A DNA stretch of 64,000 nucleotides from Serratia liquefaciens ATCC 27592 (GTDB taxonomy: Bacteria > Pseudomonadota > Gammaproteobacteria > Enterobacterales > Enterobacteriaceae), in the NCBI RefSeq assembly GCF_000422085.1, contig NC_021741.1, positions 5,146,001 through 5,210,000 on the forward strand, given 5' to 3'. Numbering within the stretch: position 1 is the first letter of the stretch; the number at the start of each line of letters is the position of its first letter. The notes beneath the pieces are model-generated. The model was not told the DNA's origin. It ran no database searches and saw only the letters and a list, made by a program, of their open reading frames with translations. The position numbers and the translations under genes were made by a program. Positions 10,524-20,755 of this stretch are shown piece after piece.

Positions 10524-10697
10524 TCACTCCTTCCGATATTTTTTCCTACCGGGCCGGGAGATGGGCAGTTGTCTACGCTGTCTGGCCGCGGAAGCGCTGC
10601 GAAAACGCTTTTTGCGTTTAGACAGCCGCCATAGTTTACCGAATAACCACAGCAGATAACACATCAAGAGTAGGGCTATTGACGGGATCAGCCACAT
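10524..10697 (-). CDS. Possible small membrane protein between yihI and hemN
   Basis: A 57-residue ORF, not recognised as a named family. It starts MWLIPSIALLLMCYLLWLFG, one strongly hydrophobic helix, followed by an Arg/Lys-rich tail (LSKRKKRFRSAS to RKKYRKE), so an N-out/C-in or C-in anchor with a basic cytoplasmic tail is plausible. It begins 6 bp after the yihI stop and its TGA falls between the hemN ribosome-binding site and start codon, so it would be coupled to hemN. No clear ribosome-binding site precedes its ATG. Coding status is inferred from frame, layout and composition only. Confidence 0.55.
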   Translation of the reverse strand: MWLIPSIALLLMCYLLWLFGKLWRLSKRKKRFRSASAARQRRQLPISRPGRKKYRKE

Positions 10698-10703
10698 GAC
10701 GCG

Positions 10704-11252
10704 TTAAATTACGTCTTTCGGGTTACCGCCTTTCAGCAGTTTCAGGATATCTTCCTTTTTCTCTTCTTCTTCGTCGTCTTCATCGTCGCCCAGCTCAATG
10801 CCCAGTTGTTCCATCAGGGCATCAATGCGATCCAGAGTCTGGTCAACATAACTCTGATCTTCTGCGCTCAGCGTCTCGCCGTCGTCAATACGATCCAGCA
10901 GTGCGTCCAGACGCTCATCATTTTCCAGCTTCGCCAGCTCTTCTTCCGGGGACAGACGTGGTTTGGCTTCGGCCTTAGGTTTTGGCTGCGGCTTGGCTTT
11001 TGGCTTGGCTTCGACCACCAGCGCTACCGGCACTTTGCTGCCAATACGCGGATCTTTGGTCTGCGCGTCGGCCTTGTTCTTTTGATTGGCAGACTCAACC
11101 TGGGTGCGAGAACCGGAAGCAAGACCACGGCGCTTTTTCAGACGCTTGCGCTCACGGGCTTCCTGATCGAGCTCCACACGGCTTTTCTTTTTGGTTTTCG
11201 ACGTCGCCGCGCTGCTGCGTGGGGCGCGAGGTGCTTTTGATGGCTGGTTCAT
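10704..11252 (-). CDS. yihI: Der GTPase-activating protein YihI
   Basis: A 182-residue protein that in E. coli stimulates the GTPase of Der and so modulates 50S assembly. The N terminus is basic ([17 protein letters not shown]), the middle is a low-complexity Lys/Pro/Ala stretch, and the C-terminal half is helical and acidic ([25 protein letters not shown]), ending KGGNPKDVI as in the family. It lies downstream of the CsrC-type RNA and upstream of the small ORF and hemN. Confidence 0.92.
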   Translation of the reverse strand: MNQPSKAPRAPRSSAATSKTKKKSRVELDQEARERKRLKKRRGLASGSRTQVESANQKNKADAQTKDPRIGSKVPVALVVEAKPKAKPQPKPKAEAKPRLSPEEELAKLENDERLDALLDRIDDGETLSAEDQSYVDQTLDRIDALMEQLGIELGDDEDDEEEEKKEDILKLLKGGNPKDVI

Positions 11253-11330
11253 AGCGTATGCTCTTAGGTATGTAGATTCAGTATAGAGATAGATGCTATA
11301 CGATTGCGGCGGAATCTAGCAGAAAGCGAA

Positions 11331-11730
11331 CAAAGAAAAAAGGCGGCAGGTTAAACCCGCCGCCTTTTTGCACCCTCTTTCGAAGGATATTCCTGCTACG
11401 CATTCCGTGCGCACACTCAACATCCAGGTTTTTCCTTTTGCTATAAGCGCATTCCCTGCCGCACTACTTCCTTCATCCTGAAGGGAAAATCATCCATGGT
11501 GAAATCCGTTCGTGTCCACTCTTCCTGAGTTTGCTTCCTGCCGGCATCCCAATTGCGGTAACTTCACCATCCCTGTGCTATTTGCAAATTCCGATGCAAA
11601 TAGACCCATTCCTTCGGTTATTCGTCCCGGTACTCATTAGCACGTCCCATGCTCTCCCTGAGATTTATCACCCTTCCCGGATGTTCCTTAATCCTGCACA
11701 GTCCTGTGCTGCAACTTACTTTACGCTATC
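11331..11730 (-). ncRNA. csrC: CsrC-type RNA that sequesters CsrA
   Basis: The minus strand between engB and yihI, the location of csrC in E. coli, carries about 23 GGA motifs within roughly 350 bp, many in AGGA or GGGA context, and ends in a strong terminator with TTTTTTCTTTG as E. coli CsrC does. This is the signature of RNAs that titrate the translational regulator CsrA. The 5' end is uncertain (about 11700-11750); the estimated length, near 380-400 nt, is longer than the roughly 245-nt E. coli CsrC and closer to CsrB. Plus-strand ORFs here are not credible genes. Confidence 0.85.
11336..11364 (-). terminator. Terminator of the CsrC-type RNA
   Basis: GGCGGC/GCCGCC stem extended by a second GG/CC pairing, loop near TTAAA, followed on the minus strand by six T residues. 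Confidence 0.9.
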
Positions 11731-12004
11731 AGGGGTCAGGCTCAAGGCACCCGCTGCGTAATAGGCTGATAAAAATACGCATCGGAGAATTAACATCATG
11801 TTTTATAATAAAAAGAATAAAAACAACTTTCGAATAAAAGCGACATTACCCCCTATTCGAATGGCAAATGTCTCACAAGCCTGCCCCACATAAATTGCCA
11901 CACCCAACTGGCCCGGCGCTTAAAAACAGAGAAACACACCATTTTTAGCGCTGATGCAGTTATAATCGCCAACCAGTTAGCCATCCTCACGGAGACGAAA
12001 AATT

Positions 12005-12655
12005 TTGACCAGCAAGAATTACAATTATCATGTGACCCATTTCGTCACCAGTGCGCCCGATATTCGCCATCTGCCGGGGGATGAAGGTATTGAAGTTGCG
12101 TTCGCCGGCCGTTCTAACGCCGGTAAGTCCAGCGCGTTAAATACCCTGACCAACCAGAAAAGCCTGGCGCGTACCAGTAAAACGCCGGGCCGTACCCAGC
12201 TTATCAACCTGTTTGAAGTGGAAGAAGGCATTCGCCTGGTCGACCTGCCGGGTTATGGCTACGCCGAAGTGCCTGAAGAGATGAAACGCAAATGGCAGCG
12301 GGCGCTGGGTGAATACCTGCAAATGCGCAACTGCCTGAAAGGCCTGGTGGTGCTGATGGACATCCGCCATCCGTTGAAAGATCTCGACCAGCAGATGATC
12401 CAATGGGCTGTCGATGTCGGCACGCCGGTTCTGGTTCTGCTGACCAAAGCGGACAAACTGGCATCCGGCGCACGTAAGGCGCAACTGAATATGGTGCGTG
12501 AAGCGGTAGTGCCGTTTATGGGTGATATCCAGGTTGAGGCCTTCTCCTCACCGAAAAAAATGGGCGTCGACAAACTGAGCCAGAAACTGAACACCTGGTT
12601 TAACGAGATCCCGCCGGAAGTGCTACCGGAAGATGATGAAGCCGCCAGCGAATAA
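12005..12655 (+). CDS. engB: Ribosome biogenesis GTPase EngB (YihA/YsxC)
   Basis: A 216-residue essential-type GTPase needed for 50S assembly and division. The P-loop GRSNAGKS is at residues 35-42, G2/switch I is TPGRTQ, G3 is DLPGYGYA and G4 is LTKADK. The start is TTG with GGAG about 10 bases upstream; this gives the conserved N terminus up to SAPDIRHLP and no in-frame ATG would. It is followed by its own terminator and converges on Spot 42. Confidence 0.96.
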   Translation: MTSKNYNYHVTHFVTSAPDIRHLPGDEGIEVAFAGRSNAGKSSALNTLTNQKSLARTSKTPGRTQLINLFEVEEGIRLVDLPGYGYAEVPEEMKRKWQRALGEYLQMRNCLKGLVVLMDIRHPLKDLDQQMIQWAVDVGTPVLVLLTKADKLASGARKAQLNMVREAVVPFMGDIQVEAFSSPKKMGVDKLSQKLNTWFNEIPPEVLPEDDEAASE

Positions 12656-12674
12656 AAAGCCGCTGTGCTGCAAC

Positions 12675-12703
12675 AGCCGATGTGGAAACGCATCGGCTTT
12701 TTT
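12675..12703 (+). terminator. engB terminator
   Basis: AGCCGATG/CATCGGCT stem with an 8-nt loop followed by T residues, about 20 bp after the engB stop. The stretch 12704-12887 beyond it shows nothing recognisable. Confidence 0.9.
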
Positions 12704-12887
12704 ATGTGCGTTATTCGGGCGCCAGGCTATTTTCGTTATCTAATTACAGTTCTGACTGAAATCCATCATAAATACTTATGATGACTTGGTATTGAGAATC
12801 CGATGAGCAGGCCATTTCGGGGGAAAATCTGAAGGAAAGAGGTCGCGGGACGAATAAGAAGAACCTATGGTTTGGCTTTGTTTTTAC

Positions 12888-12997
12888 AATAAAAAACGCC
12901 CCAGTCAATACTGACTGGGGCGGCTAAATATTCAGCCAAATCCGATTACGTGAAGTAAAAGGTCTGAAAGATAGAACATCTTACCTCTGTACCCTAC
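12888..12997 (-). ncRNA. spf: Spot 42 RNA
   Basis: A 110-nt RNA read on the minus strand, nearly identical to E. coli Spot 42: it starts GTAGGGTACAGAGG, contains AAGATGTTCTATC and TTTACTTCACGTAATCGG, and ends in the GCCCCAGTCAG/CTGACTGGGGC terminator with a run of T. Spot 42 is an Hfq-dependent repressor of carbon-use genes under CRP control. A -10-like TAGAGT lies at 13005-13010. Position between engB and polA is as in E. coli. Confidence 0.97.
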
Positions 12998-13186
12998 GCC
13001 AGTAACTCTACATGATTTTTTCGCAGTGCAAAAGAATTTTTTGTAGTTTACTTACACAGTTTGGCGCGTAATAACGGCGAGGTTGGGGAAACAATCGCCG
13101 TATCCTGTAGCTTAATTACAAAAACTGCTTAGGTTATCGCCAGTTAGCCCATCCTTTAAGAACGAGGCCAGCGAACGGCCACGCAA

Positions 13187-15979
13187 TCAGTGGGCTTCGT
13201 CCCAGTTGGCTCCCACGCCGACATCCACTTTCAGTGGGACAGCCAGCGTCATGCTATTTTCCATCAGCTCGCGAATGCGTTGGTTAGAGGTTTCCAGCAC
13301 CGATTCATGCACCTCGAACACCAATTCATCGTGTACCTGCATGATCATACGCACCAGCGGCTCTTCCTGAGCTTGCAACCAGGCGTCCACCTCGATCATC
13401 GCACGTTTGATGATATCGGCGGCAGTCCCTTGCATAGGGGCGTTAATCGCCGCGCGCTCGGCCGCCTTGCGACGCATGCCGTTACTGGAGCTGACATCCG
13501 GCAGATAGAGACGGCGGCCGTCCAGCGTGCTTACATAGCCCTGACTGGCAGCCTGCTGGCGGGTACGCTCCATATATTCCAATACGCCCGGGTAGCGCTC
13601 GAAGTAGAGATCCATGTAGCGCTGCGCTTCACCACGCGGAATGCCCAATTGGCGTGCCAGACCAAACGCGCTCATGCCATAAATCAGGCCAAAGTTAATT
13701 GCCTTGGCGCTGCGACGCTGTTCGTTGGTCACTTTATCAAGCGGCAGGCCAAATACCTCGGCTGCGGTGGCACGGTGGATATCCTCACCGGCCGCAAAGG
13801 CCTTCAGTAACCCTTCATCTTGTGACAGATGGGCCATAATGCGCAGTTCGATTTGCGAATAGTCGGCCGCAACGATGCGGTAACCCTCAGGAGCAATAAA
13901 GGCCTGGCGGATCCGGCGCCCTTCGTCGTTACGCACCGGGATATTCTGCAGGTTAGGATCGCTCGAGGAGAGACGTCCAGTAGCCGTCACCGCCTGATGA
14001 TAAGAGGTATGCACCCGGCCACTGACCGGATTGATCATCAGCGGCAGCTTGTCGGTGTAGGTCGTCTTCAGCTTCGCCAAGCCACGGTATTCCAGGATCA
14101 CCTTAGGCAACGGGTAATCCAACGCCAGTTCGGCCAACACTTCTTCGTTAGTAGATGGGGCTCCACCCGGCGTTTTCTTCAGTACCGGCAGCTTCTGCTT
14201 TTCGTACAGGATCGCCTGCAGCTGTTTGGTTGACGCCAGATTGAAAGGCTCTTCCGCGAGTTCATGGGCCTGAATTTCCAGCTCGGCCAGGCGTTTGGTC
14301 AATTCGATGGAGTGCGTGGCCAGAATGCTTTGATCAATCAGCACCCCGGTGCGTTCGATGTGCGACAACACCGGCAACAGCGGCATTTCAATCTCATTGA
14401 ATACTTTCAGCAGCTCGGCGCTTTCCTTCAATTGCGGCCACATCGCCAAATGCAATTGCAAGGTAACGTCGGCATCTTCGGCAGCGTAAGGAGCCGCCTG
14501 CTCCAGTGCAATCTGGTTGAAGGTGAGCTGCTTTTTCCCCTTGCCGGCTATCTCTTCGAAGGTCACGGTTTTATGGCCGAGGTAACGATCGGACAAGCTG
14601 TCCATATCGTGACGACCGCCCACGCTGTCCAGCACATAAGATTCCAGCATGGTGTCGAAGGCAATGCCACGCAGGGTAATGTCGTAACGCGCCAGCAGGC
14701 CCATATCGAACTTCAGATTTTGCCCGACCTTGAGCGCTTTCTCGTCTTCCAGCAGCGGCTTCAAGGTGGCCAGCACATAATCGCGATCCAGCTGTGCCGG
14801 GGCATCTAGATAGTCATGCGCTACCGGCAAATAGGCGGCTTCGCCCGGTGCAATGGCAAACGACAGGCCGATCAGATTGGCGGTCAGGGTGTCCAAACCG
14901 TCGGTTTCGGTATCAAACGCAAATACCTCGGCTTTTTTCAGCTTTTCCAGCCACTGCACGAAAGTATCTTCATCCAGGATGGTGACATAACCTTCTTGCG
15001 ATAACGTCGCTTCGGCAGGTGCTTTGTCTGCTACCGCCGTCGCCTTTGGCGCACTGGCAGCTTTCACGCCGGTACCCTTTTTACCTTCCAGCCAAATACC
15101 GGCTTCAACATCCGCCAGCCAGCGTTTAAATTCGTATTGTTTAAACAACTGCTGCAGCACATCGACATCCAGCGCTGATACTTCGAGATCGGCGCAGGTA
15201 AGATCCAGTTCGACGTCGGTTTTGATGGTCGCCAGCTTGTAGGAGAGGTAAGCCACCTCTTTGTTCTGTTCCAGCTTGGCCGCCATGGTCTTGGCGCCGC
15301 GGAAGCTGAGCGTGGCGATGCTATCGAGGTTGGCATAGAGCGCATCCAGCCCCCCAAGCCCCTGTAACAGCGCCTGCGCGGTTTTCTCGCCAACACCAGG
15401 TACGCCAGGGATGTTATCCGAGGAATCACCCATCAGCGCCAGGAAGTCGATAATCAGCTCCGGCGGAATGCCGTACTTGTCGCACACTTCCTGTGGACCA
15501 AGGATGGTGTTGTTCATGGTGTTGATCAGGGTGACGTTCGGTGTGACCAACTGCGCCATGTCTTTATCGCCGGTGCTGATCAGCACCGCATGGCCGGCTT
15601 TTTCTGCCTCCAGTGCCAAAGTGCCAATCACATCGTCGGCTTCTACGCCAGGCGTGACCAGCAGCGGCAACCCCATCGCCTTGACCATTTTGTGCAACGG
15701 TTCGATTTGCGCACGCAGGTCGTCCGGCATCGGCGGCCGGTGCGATTTGTATTCTGCGAACAGCTCATCGCGGAAGGTTTTTCCTTTGGCATCAAACACC
15801 ACCGCAACATGGCTTGGCTGGTACTGCAGCAATAGACTGCGCAGCATGTTCAGCACGCCATACATTGCCCCAGTAGGTTCACCCGCAGAGTTGGTCAGCG
15901 GAGGGAAGGCATGATAAGCGCGGTAGAGGTACGAGGAACCGTCAACCAGGATTAATGGGTTTTCTGCAATCTGGGCCAT
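13187..15979 (-). CDS. polA: DNA polymerase I
   Basis: A 930-residue repair and Okazaki-fragment polymerase. The 5' nuclease occupies about 1-290 ([37 protein letters not shown]). The 3'-5' exonuclease has the acidic residues of FDTETDGLD and the YAAEDAD motif. The polymerase has motif [10 protein letters not shown], motif [15 protein letters not shown] and motif [13 protein letters not shown]. All catalytic residues are present and the length is within two of E. coli. It is divergent from yihG. Confidence 0.99.
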   Translation of the reverse strand: MAQIAENPLILVDGSSYLYRAYHAFPPLTNSAGEPTGAMYGVLNMLRSLLLQYQPSHVAVVFDAKGKTFRDELFAEYKSHRPPMPDDLRAQIEPLHKMVKAMGLPLLVTPGVEADDVIGTLALEAEKAGHAVLISTGDKDMAQLVTPNVTLINTMNNTILGPQEVCDKYGIPPELIIDFLALMGDSSDNIPGVPGVGEKTAQALLQGLGGLDALYANLDSIATLSFRGAKTMAAKLEQNKEVAYLSYKLATIKTDVELDLTCADLEVSALDVDVLQQLFKQYEFKRWLADVEAGIWLEGKKGTGVKAASAPKATAVADKAPAEATLSQEGYVTILDEDTFVQWLEKLKKAEVFAFDTETDGLDTLTANLIGLSFAIAPGEAAYLPVAHDYLDAPAQLDRDYVLATLKPLLEDEKALKVGQNLKFDMGLLARYDITLRGIAFDTMLESYVLDSVGGRHDMDSLSDRYLGHKTVTFEEIAGKGKKQLTFNQIALEQAAPYAAEDADVTLQLHLAMWPQLKESAELLKVFNEIEMPLLPVLSHIERTGVLIDQSILATHSIELTKRLAELEIQAHELAEEPFNLASTKQLQAILYEKQKLPVLKKTPGGAPSTNEEVLAELALDYPLPKVILEYRGLAKLKTTYTDKLPLMINPVSGRVHTSYHQAVTATGRLSSSDPNLQNIPVRNDEGRRIRQAFIAPEGYRIVAADYSQIELRIMAHLSQDEGLLKAFAAGEDIHRATAAEVFGLPLDKVTNEQRRSAKAINFGLIYGMSAFGLARQLGIPRGEAQRYMDLYFERYPGVLEYMERTRQQAASQGYVSTLDGRRLYLPDVSSSNGMRRKAAERAAINAPMQGTAADIIKRAMIEVDAWLQAQEEPLVRMIMQVHDELVFEVHESVLETSNQRIRELMENSMTLAVPLKVDVGVGANWDEAH

Positions 15980-16475
15980 AGCGTTTCTTTATCGTGATCG
16001 GACATGACGGTAAGCATGCCATAGCTGGCCGCCTGAGACGAACCTTAGCGTGCATTAAGGGCGAAAATCATGTGATTCTGCAAAGCGATCCGCAAGATCC
16101 TGCCTGTGGATAACTTTGTGCATAGAAAAGACAACAAATTATAACGATGAGTTTATCGTTATAATGGAAAATAAAAATCCTATTGAAATCACTGTGTTAA
16201 ACAGAGCTGTTTTAACTGAAGGTTATTATCGACTTTTACACAATTTGTGGATATAACTTGCGCCCGATTTTAATCGCACTATTAATCAAATTTGGCGCCT
16301 CAATTACCATAGCACAAGGTGAGCAAGTTGCACGAAAACGCAGCAAATGCCTATTTCTTCCCCTCTAAAACAGCTACTGTTGGCAGGCATTTTCCCCCTA
16401 TAATGTCGCTAAAATATTTTTTGTTCATGCATACTGGCATGTAACGCTGTTCTCACCAACCGTCAGCCTATAACC
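15980..16475. promoter_or_regulatory. polA-yihG divergent intergenic region
   Basis: This 496-bp AT-rich gap holds a perfect DnaA box on the minus strand (TGTGGATAA, 16105-16113), a one-mismatch box (TGTGGATAT near 16246), an 11-bp perfect inverted repeat with a 6-bp spacer (16138-16165), and a TATAAT at 16399-16404 that may serve yihG. DnaA stimulation of polA has been described in E. coli. No RNA or protein gene was recognised. Confidence 0.6.
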
Positions 16476-17366
16476 ATGCCAAGATTGCTATCCCCTGTTA
16501 TTTTTATCGTTTCCAGCCTGCTCGCCATTTTGGTCACCGTACTGTGTTCGATCCCCATTACGATCGCCGGCGTCATTAAGTTACTGGTGCCCTTTCCTGC
16601 CGTATGGCGACGTATCTCCGCCTTCGCCGACTTTATGATGTGGTGCTGGTGCCTGGGGTTATCGCTGCTATTACGTATTAACGGCCAACTGCGCTGGGAT
16701 ATAGAAGGGTTGGAAGGCCTGGATCGAAAAAACTGGTATCTGCTGATCAGTAATCACGAAAGCTGGTCGGATATTGTGGTGCTGTGCGTATTGTTCCGTA
16801 ACCATATTCCAATGAATAAGTACTTTCTTAAACAGCAATTGGCCTGGGTCCCTTTTGTCGGTCTGGCCTGCTGGGCGCTGGATATGCCCTTCATGAAACG
16901 CTATTCGCGCGCCTATTTGCTCAAACACCCTGAAAAGCGCGGTAATGATATCGAGACCACACGCCGTTCCTGCGAGAAGTTTCGTAAACGCCCGACCACC
17001 ATCGTTAATTTTGTAGAGGGCTCGCGTTTTACCGAAGCCAAGAAAATTAAAACTCGTTCGCCCTACCGCAATTTATTAGCCCCTAAAGCTGCCGGTATTG
17101 CTTTTACACTCAGTGCATTAGGTAAGCAGTTCGATAAGGTGTTAAACGTCACCCTGCTTTATCCAGATAATACTGAGCGGCCTTTTATGGATATGCTGTG
17201 CGGCCGGTTAAAACGCATTGTGGTAAGGGTTGAATTGCTGCCAATCGACGAAAGCATGCATGGCGATTACTTTAACGATAAGCAGTTCAAGCGACGTTTC
17301 CAGCTTTGGCTGAACACGCTGTGGCAGGATAAAGACAGATTGCTGGATCGATTGAAACGGCAATAG
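16476..17366 (+). CDS. yihG: YihG lysophosphatidic-acid-type acyltransferase
   Basis: A 296-residue inner-membrane protein of the PlsC-like acyltransferase family. An N-terminal pair of hydrophobic segments is followed by the catalytic NHESWSD (HX4D motif) and by VEGSR, the glycerolipid-binding motif. It matches E. coli YihG, reported to have acylglycerophosphate acyltransferase activity with its own acyl preference. Convergent with dsbA across a shared terminator. Confidence 0.92.
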   Translation: MPRLLSPVIFIVSSLLAILVTVLCSIPITIAGVIKLLVPFPAVWRRISAFADFMMWCWCLGLSLLLRINGQLRWDIEGLEGLDRKNWYLLISNHESWSDIVVLCVLFRNHIPMNKYFLKQQLAWVPFVGLACWALDMPFMKRYSRAYLLKHPEKRGNDIETTRRSCEKFRKRPTTIVNFVEGSRFTEAKKIKTRSPYRNLLAPKAAGIAFTLSALGKQFDKVLNVTLLYPDNTERPFMDMLCGRLKRIVVRVELLPIDESMHGDYFNDKQFKRRFQLWLNTLWQDKDRLLDRLKRQ

Positions 17367-17371
17367 AAGTT

Positions 17372-17400
17372 AAAAAAAAGCCGGCTAAGCCGGCTTTTTT
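17372..17400. terminator. Bidirectional terminator between yihG and dsbA
   Basis: AGCCGGC-TAA-GCCGGCT with an A run on the left and a T run on the right, so it works in both directions. Confidence 0.93.
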
Positions 17401-17414
17401 ACTTTAAATTTCGG

Positions 17415-18038
17415 TTACTTCTGCTCGCTGAGGAATTTAACCACGTCGGCGAATTGCTTCACGTAAGCATCCATCGAACTGGTGTCCAGGCCGTCATTTT
17501 TGACCATGTATTTGCCATTAACAAATACCGCCGGTACGCCACGCAGCTGCAGATCTTCTGCAGCTTTCTCCTGTTGAACCACCAGGGATTTAACTACGAA
17601 GCTGTTCAGAGCCCCGTCATAATCAGCCGCGCTCACGCCTGCTTTCACAAACACGTTGCGGATATCATCAGGCGTTTGTACGGTCTGGGTTTTCTGCACC
17701 GCTTCGAACATCAGCGGGCTGACTTTATCTTCCACACCCAGCGCCATTGCAACAGCCCATGCCTGAGTCAGTTGTTTACCCAACGGCCCCAGGAACTCAA
17801 CGTGGTACTTGGTCATTTTAGTGCCCGCAGGCAGCGCTTTTTTCACATTTTCGGAAACGTGATAAACCTGCTCGAACTGATAGCAGTGTGGGCAATAGAA
17901 GGAGAAGAACTCCAGGACCTGAGGTTCACCCGTCACTGGCTTGTCCAGGGTGACATACTGGGTACCATCGCTAAACTGCGCAGCCGAGGCACTGAATGCC
18001 ATTACCATGCCAACGAGCGCCAACCAAATTTTCTTCAT
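17415..18038 (-). CDS. dsbA: Periplasmic disulfide oxidoreductase DsbA
   Basis: A 207-residue precursor. The signal peptide ends at ASA before AQFSDG. The thioredoxin-fold active site is Cys49-Pro-His-Cys52, and the cis-proline loop is [10 protein letters not shown]. It introduces disulfides into exported proteins and is re-oxidised by DsbB. It lies 29 bp downstream of srkA, the same operon arrangement as in E. coli, where the Cpx system controls both. Confidence 0.98.
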   Translation of the reverse strand: MKKIWLALVGMVMAFSASAAQFSDGTQYVTLDKPVTGEPQVLEFFSFYCPHCYQFEQVYHVSENVKKALPAGTKMTKYHVEFLGPLGKQLTQAWAVAMALGVEDKVSPLMFEAVQKTQTVQTPDDIRNVFVKAGVSAADYDGALNSFVVKSLVVQQEKAAEDLQLRGVPAVFVNGKYMVKNDGLDTSSMDAYVKQFADVVKFLSEQK

Positions 18039-18067
18039 AAGACTAAACTCTCCATTGTGTTAAAGCT

Positions 18068-19054
18068 TCAATACATTGGCATCAGCTGCAGAGGGGGCTC
18101 CTGCAACAGCTTAACCTGTTCGGTGAATGCCGCCGTCTGAGATAACCAAAAATCAGACTCCGCCATCCACGGAAAACTTTTAGGGAACGCAGGATCTTGC
18201 CAGCGGCGAGCAACCCATGCCAGGTAGTAAACCATACGCATAGCACGCAGCGGCTCGATCAACGCCAACTCACTTTGATCAAACTCAGCAAACTCTGAGT
18301 ACGCTTCCAACAAAATATCTAACTGCATCAAACGATCGCGACGCTCACCGTGCAACAACATCCACAGATCCTGTATCGCTGGCCCGTTACGCGCGTCATC
18401 AAGATCAACAAACAGTGGGCCATCACGCCACAGAATATTGCCCGGATGGCAGTCACCGTGCAAACGCCGCGGCTGCCAATCCTGATGCCAATGCTGTTTG
18501 ATCGCCTCAATCAGCTTGTCAGTCGCTGCAAGAAAGCTGTCACGCTGCGCTTTGGGCAACAGCGCGCAGCCCGCCAAAACCTGACGCGGTAAAGTGAGGT
18601 ACTCCTCGATGCCCATCGTCGGACGTTCAACAAACAGGCTTTCGCTGCCCACCTGATGAATGCGCCCCAGGAAACGGCCAACCCACTCCAGTTGATCGAG
18701 ATTGTCGATCTCATACTGCCGTCCGCCAACGCTGGGAAAAACCGTAAAAAAGAAACCGTTGTGCGTATGCAGCGTATTGCCCTGCAGAACTAATGGGGCA
18801 ACTGCAGGGATCTCCGCCAGAGCAAGATCATGGGAGAACTGGTGTTCTTCACCAATTTGTTTCGCGCTCCAACGTTCTGGCCGATAAAACTTCACCACAT
18901 AACGCTTACGATCCTCGTCCATAAACTGATAGACGCGGTTTTCATAACTGTTAAGCGCCGTTAGCCCGGAGTCTACACGCAGGCCAACCCCTTCCAGCGC
19001 GTCCATAATCAGGTCGGGCGACAGGGTCTGAAAATTAAAAGCTGAGTTGTTCAT
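18068..19054 (-). CDS. srkA: Stress response kinase A (YihE/RdoA)
   Basis: A 328-residue Ser/Thr protein kinase of the aminoglycoside-phosphotransferase fold, linked to survival under oxidative and Cpx stress. The catalytic loop is LHGDCHPGNILW and the metal-binding motif is FVDLDDARNGP. The frame opens 27 codons upstream, but MNNSAFNFQTL at 19054 is the conserved start and gives the E. coli length exactly. First gene of the srkA-dsbA pair. Confidence 0.96.
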   Translation of the reverse strand: MNNSAFNFQTLSPDLIMDALEGVGLRVDSGLTALNSYENRVYQFMDEDRKRYVVKFYRPERWSAKQIGEEHQFSHDLALAEIPAVAPLVLQGNTLHTHNGFFFTVFPSVGGRQYEIDNLDQLEWVGRFLGRIHQVGSESLFVERPTMGIEEYLTLPRQVLAGCALLPKAQRDSFLAATDKLIEAIKQHWHQDWQPRRLHGDCHPGNILWRDGPLFVDLDDARNGPAIQDLWMLLHGERRDRLMQLDILLEAYSEFAEFDQSELALIEPLRAMRMVYYLAWVARRWQDPAFPKSFPWMAESDFWLSQTAAFTEQVKLLQEPPLQLMPMY

Positions 19055-19159
19055 AACAACATTCGGTTTCGGTTGGGCGACATCACAATGCCGGGATTGA
19101 GAAATAGTAGCATTAATGACGGGTTGCACGAGCAACGGCTTACCCCTAACGCACGAATG

Positions 19160-19429
19160 CTAATCTTTGATCACGCCACGGGCGCGTAGCAGTGCCGTTT
19201 TGAAATCTTCCTCATAATCCTTTTTCAGACCGGGGATCTGTTCGTTGCCGGCGCTGCCGCGCATTTTCAAATGGTAGATCAGAATATCATCGCTTAGTTC
19301 AGTCAGATTGCCCTGAAAGCCAGCTTCTTGCGCCAACCTCTGTAAAAACTGGATCAGATTAAGATCCGGATCTTCCTGCCAGGCCGGGTGCAGAAGCTCA
19401 ATCAGCTCGTTTACGCGGTGCGTTTTCAT
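19160..19429 (-). CDS. yihD: Conserved small protein YihD
   Basis: An 89-residue cytoplasmic protein of the DUF1040 family with unknown function. The blocks [10 protein letters not shown] and the C-terminal [20 protein letters not shown] match E. coli YihD, which has the same length. The longer open frame upstream is discarded. It is divergent from mobA and precedes srkA. Confidence 0.93.
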   Translation of the reverse strand: MKTHRVNELIELLHPAWQEDPDLNLIQFLQRLAQEAGFQGNLTELSDDILIYHLKMRGSAGNEQIPGLKKDYEEDFKTALLRARGVIKD

Positions 19430-19580
19430 CGCAATATTGTCCAATAGAATCAATAAACACACAAAGTAACAGGCTTGCCAACGCAGTGAAAGAAGCAGCT
19501 TGTCAATAAAGGTAAATCCTGATGCCATACCTGCTTTAGCGCTACAATCATGGCGTTAGTCACAATGCGGAATTTGAAAT

Positions 19581-20174
19581 ATGCATGAAGAGATTACCGG
19601 CATTATTCTGGCCGGAGGGCGTGCCACTCGCATGGGCGGGGAAGATAAAGGTCTGGTTCCCGTTGCCGGCATCCCCCTGTATCAGTACGTGCTTGCCCGG
19701 CTACGGCCGCAGGTCGGGCCGATAGCCATCAACGCCAATCGCAATCAAGCACGGTATAGGGAAAGTGGCCTGCCGATAATTGGCGATCTGATCCCTGACT
19801 TTTCAGGCCCGCTCGCCGGTATGCTGGCCGGCCTGAAATACGCAACGACCGAGTGGGTGGCCTTTGTCCCCTGTGATGTTCCTGACTTTCCTGCAACGCT
19901 TATCGAGAAACTCTGGCAACAAAAAGGAAGTGCGATAGCCGCCTATGCCAGTGATGGGGAACGGGCTCACCCAACGCTAGCGCTATTGCACACCAGTCTG
20001 GCGACTCCGTTGGAAGATTATCTGGCCCGCGGGGAACGCAAGCTGATGCTGTTCCTGGACGCTGCGGGTGCACAGCAGGTGGAGTTCAAAGGGCAACAAT
20101 CGGCCTTCCACAATCTTAATACCCTTGAGGACTGCCAACGTTGGGTAAAAGAAAAAGGAATTATCCATGAATAG
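19581..20174 (+). CDS. mobA: Molybdenum cofactor guanylyltransferase
   Basis: A 197-residue enzyme that attaches GMP from GTP to molybdopterin. The nucleotidyltransferase signature LAGGRATRMGGEDKGL is at residues 10-25, with FVPCDVPDFP carrying the metal-binding Asp. Its end overlaps mobB by 8 bp, so the two are translated as a coupled pair. Confidence 0.96.
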   Translation: MHEEITGIILAGGRATRMGGEDKGLVPVAGIPLYQYVLARLRPQVGPIAINANRNQARYRESGLPIIGDLIPDFSGPLAGMLAGLKYATTEWVAFVPCDVPDFPATLIEKLWQQKGSAIAAYASDGERAHPTLALLHTSLATPLEDYLARGERKLMLFLDAAGAQQVEFKGQQSAFHNLNTLEDCQRWVKEKGIIHE

Positions 20175-20688
20175 CCCTTCCCAACCCCCTCTACTGGCCA
20201 TTGCTGCCTATAGCGGCACGGGCAAAACCACTCTGCTTAAACAATTGATTCCTTTATTAAAGCAGCGGCAAATCCGCGTAGGGCTGATTAAACATACTCA
20301 CCATGATATGGATGTCGATACCCCCGGCAAAGACAGTTATGAACTGCGCAAAGCCGGTGCCGACCAAACGTTGGTCGCCAGCAATAACCGCTGGGCATTA
20401 ATGACAGAAACGCCGGAACAACCCCCACTGGATCTACAATATTTGGCGAGTCGTTTTGATACTGGCAAGGTGGATATCATTTTAGTCGAAGGGTTCAAGC
20501 ATGAGCCCATCAGTAAAATCATTCTCTATCGTGAAGAGGTGGGTAAACCACTGGAGGATATGCTGGACGAGTTTGTGATCGCCATTGCCAGCGATCGGCC
20601 AATCACTGGAAATGCCCCACTGTTGGATCTTAATGACCCAGAGTGCATCGCTGACTTTATCGGGGACTGGTTAAAAAGCGCAGCCTAG
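20167..20688 (+). CDS. mobB: Molybdopterin-guanine dinucleotide biosynthesis adaptor MobB
   Basis: A 173-residue GTP-binding partner of MobA. The P-loop is AYSGTGKTTL near residues 14-23, followed by IKHTHHDMDVDTPGKDS and VEGFKHEP, both conserved in MobB. It is thought to assist guanine-dinucleotide cofactor formation and is dispensable in E. coli. The stop codon lies inside the stem of its terminator. Confidence 0.95.
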   Translation: MNSPSQPPLLAIAAYSGTGKTTLLKQLIPLLKQRQIRVGLIKHTHHDMDVDTPGKDSYELRKAGADQTLVASNNRWALMTETPEQPPLDLQYLASRFDTGKVDIILVEGFKHEPISKIILYREEVGKPLEDMLDEFVIAIASDRPITGNAPLLDLNDPECIADFIGDWLKSAA

Positions 20689-20708
20689 CTGCGCCATTTT
20701 TTCTTTTG
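20678..20708 (+). terminator. mobB terminator
   Basis: GCGCAGC-CTA-GCTGCGC followed by TTTTTTCTTTT; the stem overlaps the mobB stop codon. Confidence 0.88.
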
Positions 20709-20715
20709 CACATAG

Positions 20716-20741
20716 CAAAAAGGCCATCCTTGCGGATGGCC
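20716..20741 (-). terminator. rRNA operon terminator
   Basis: On the minus strand, GGCCATCC-loop-GGATGGCC followed by five T residues, 14 bp after the 5S gene; typical rrn T1 form. Confidence 0.93.
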
Positions 20742-20755
20742 TCTTGGCTTAATTG

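Noticed and set aside
11531..11837. Two plus-strand ORFs of 62 and 76 codons
   Set aside because: They overlap the GGA-rich CsrC-type RNA on the other strand and have no family resemblance or ribosome-binding site.
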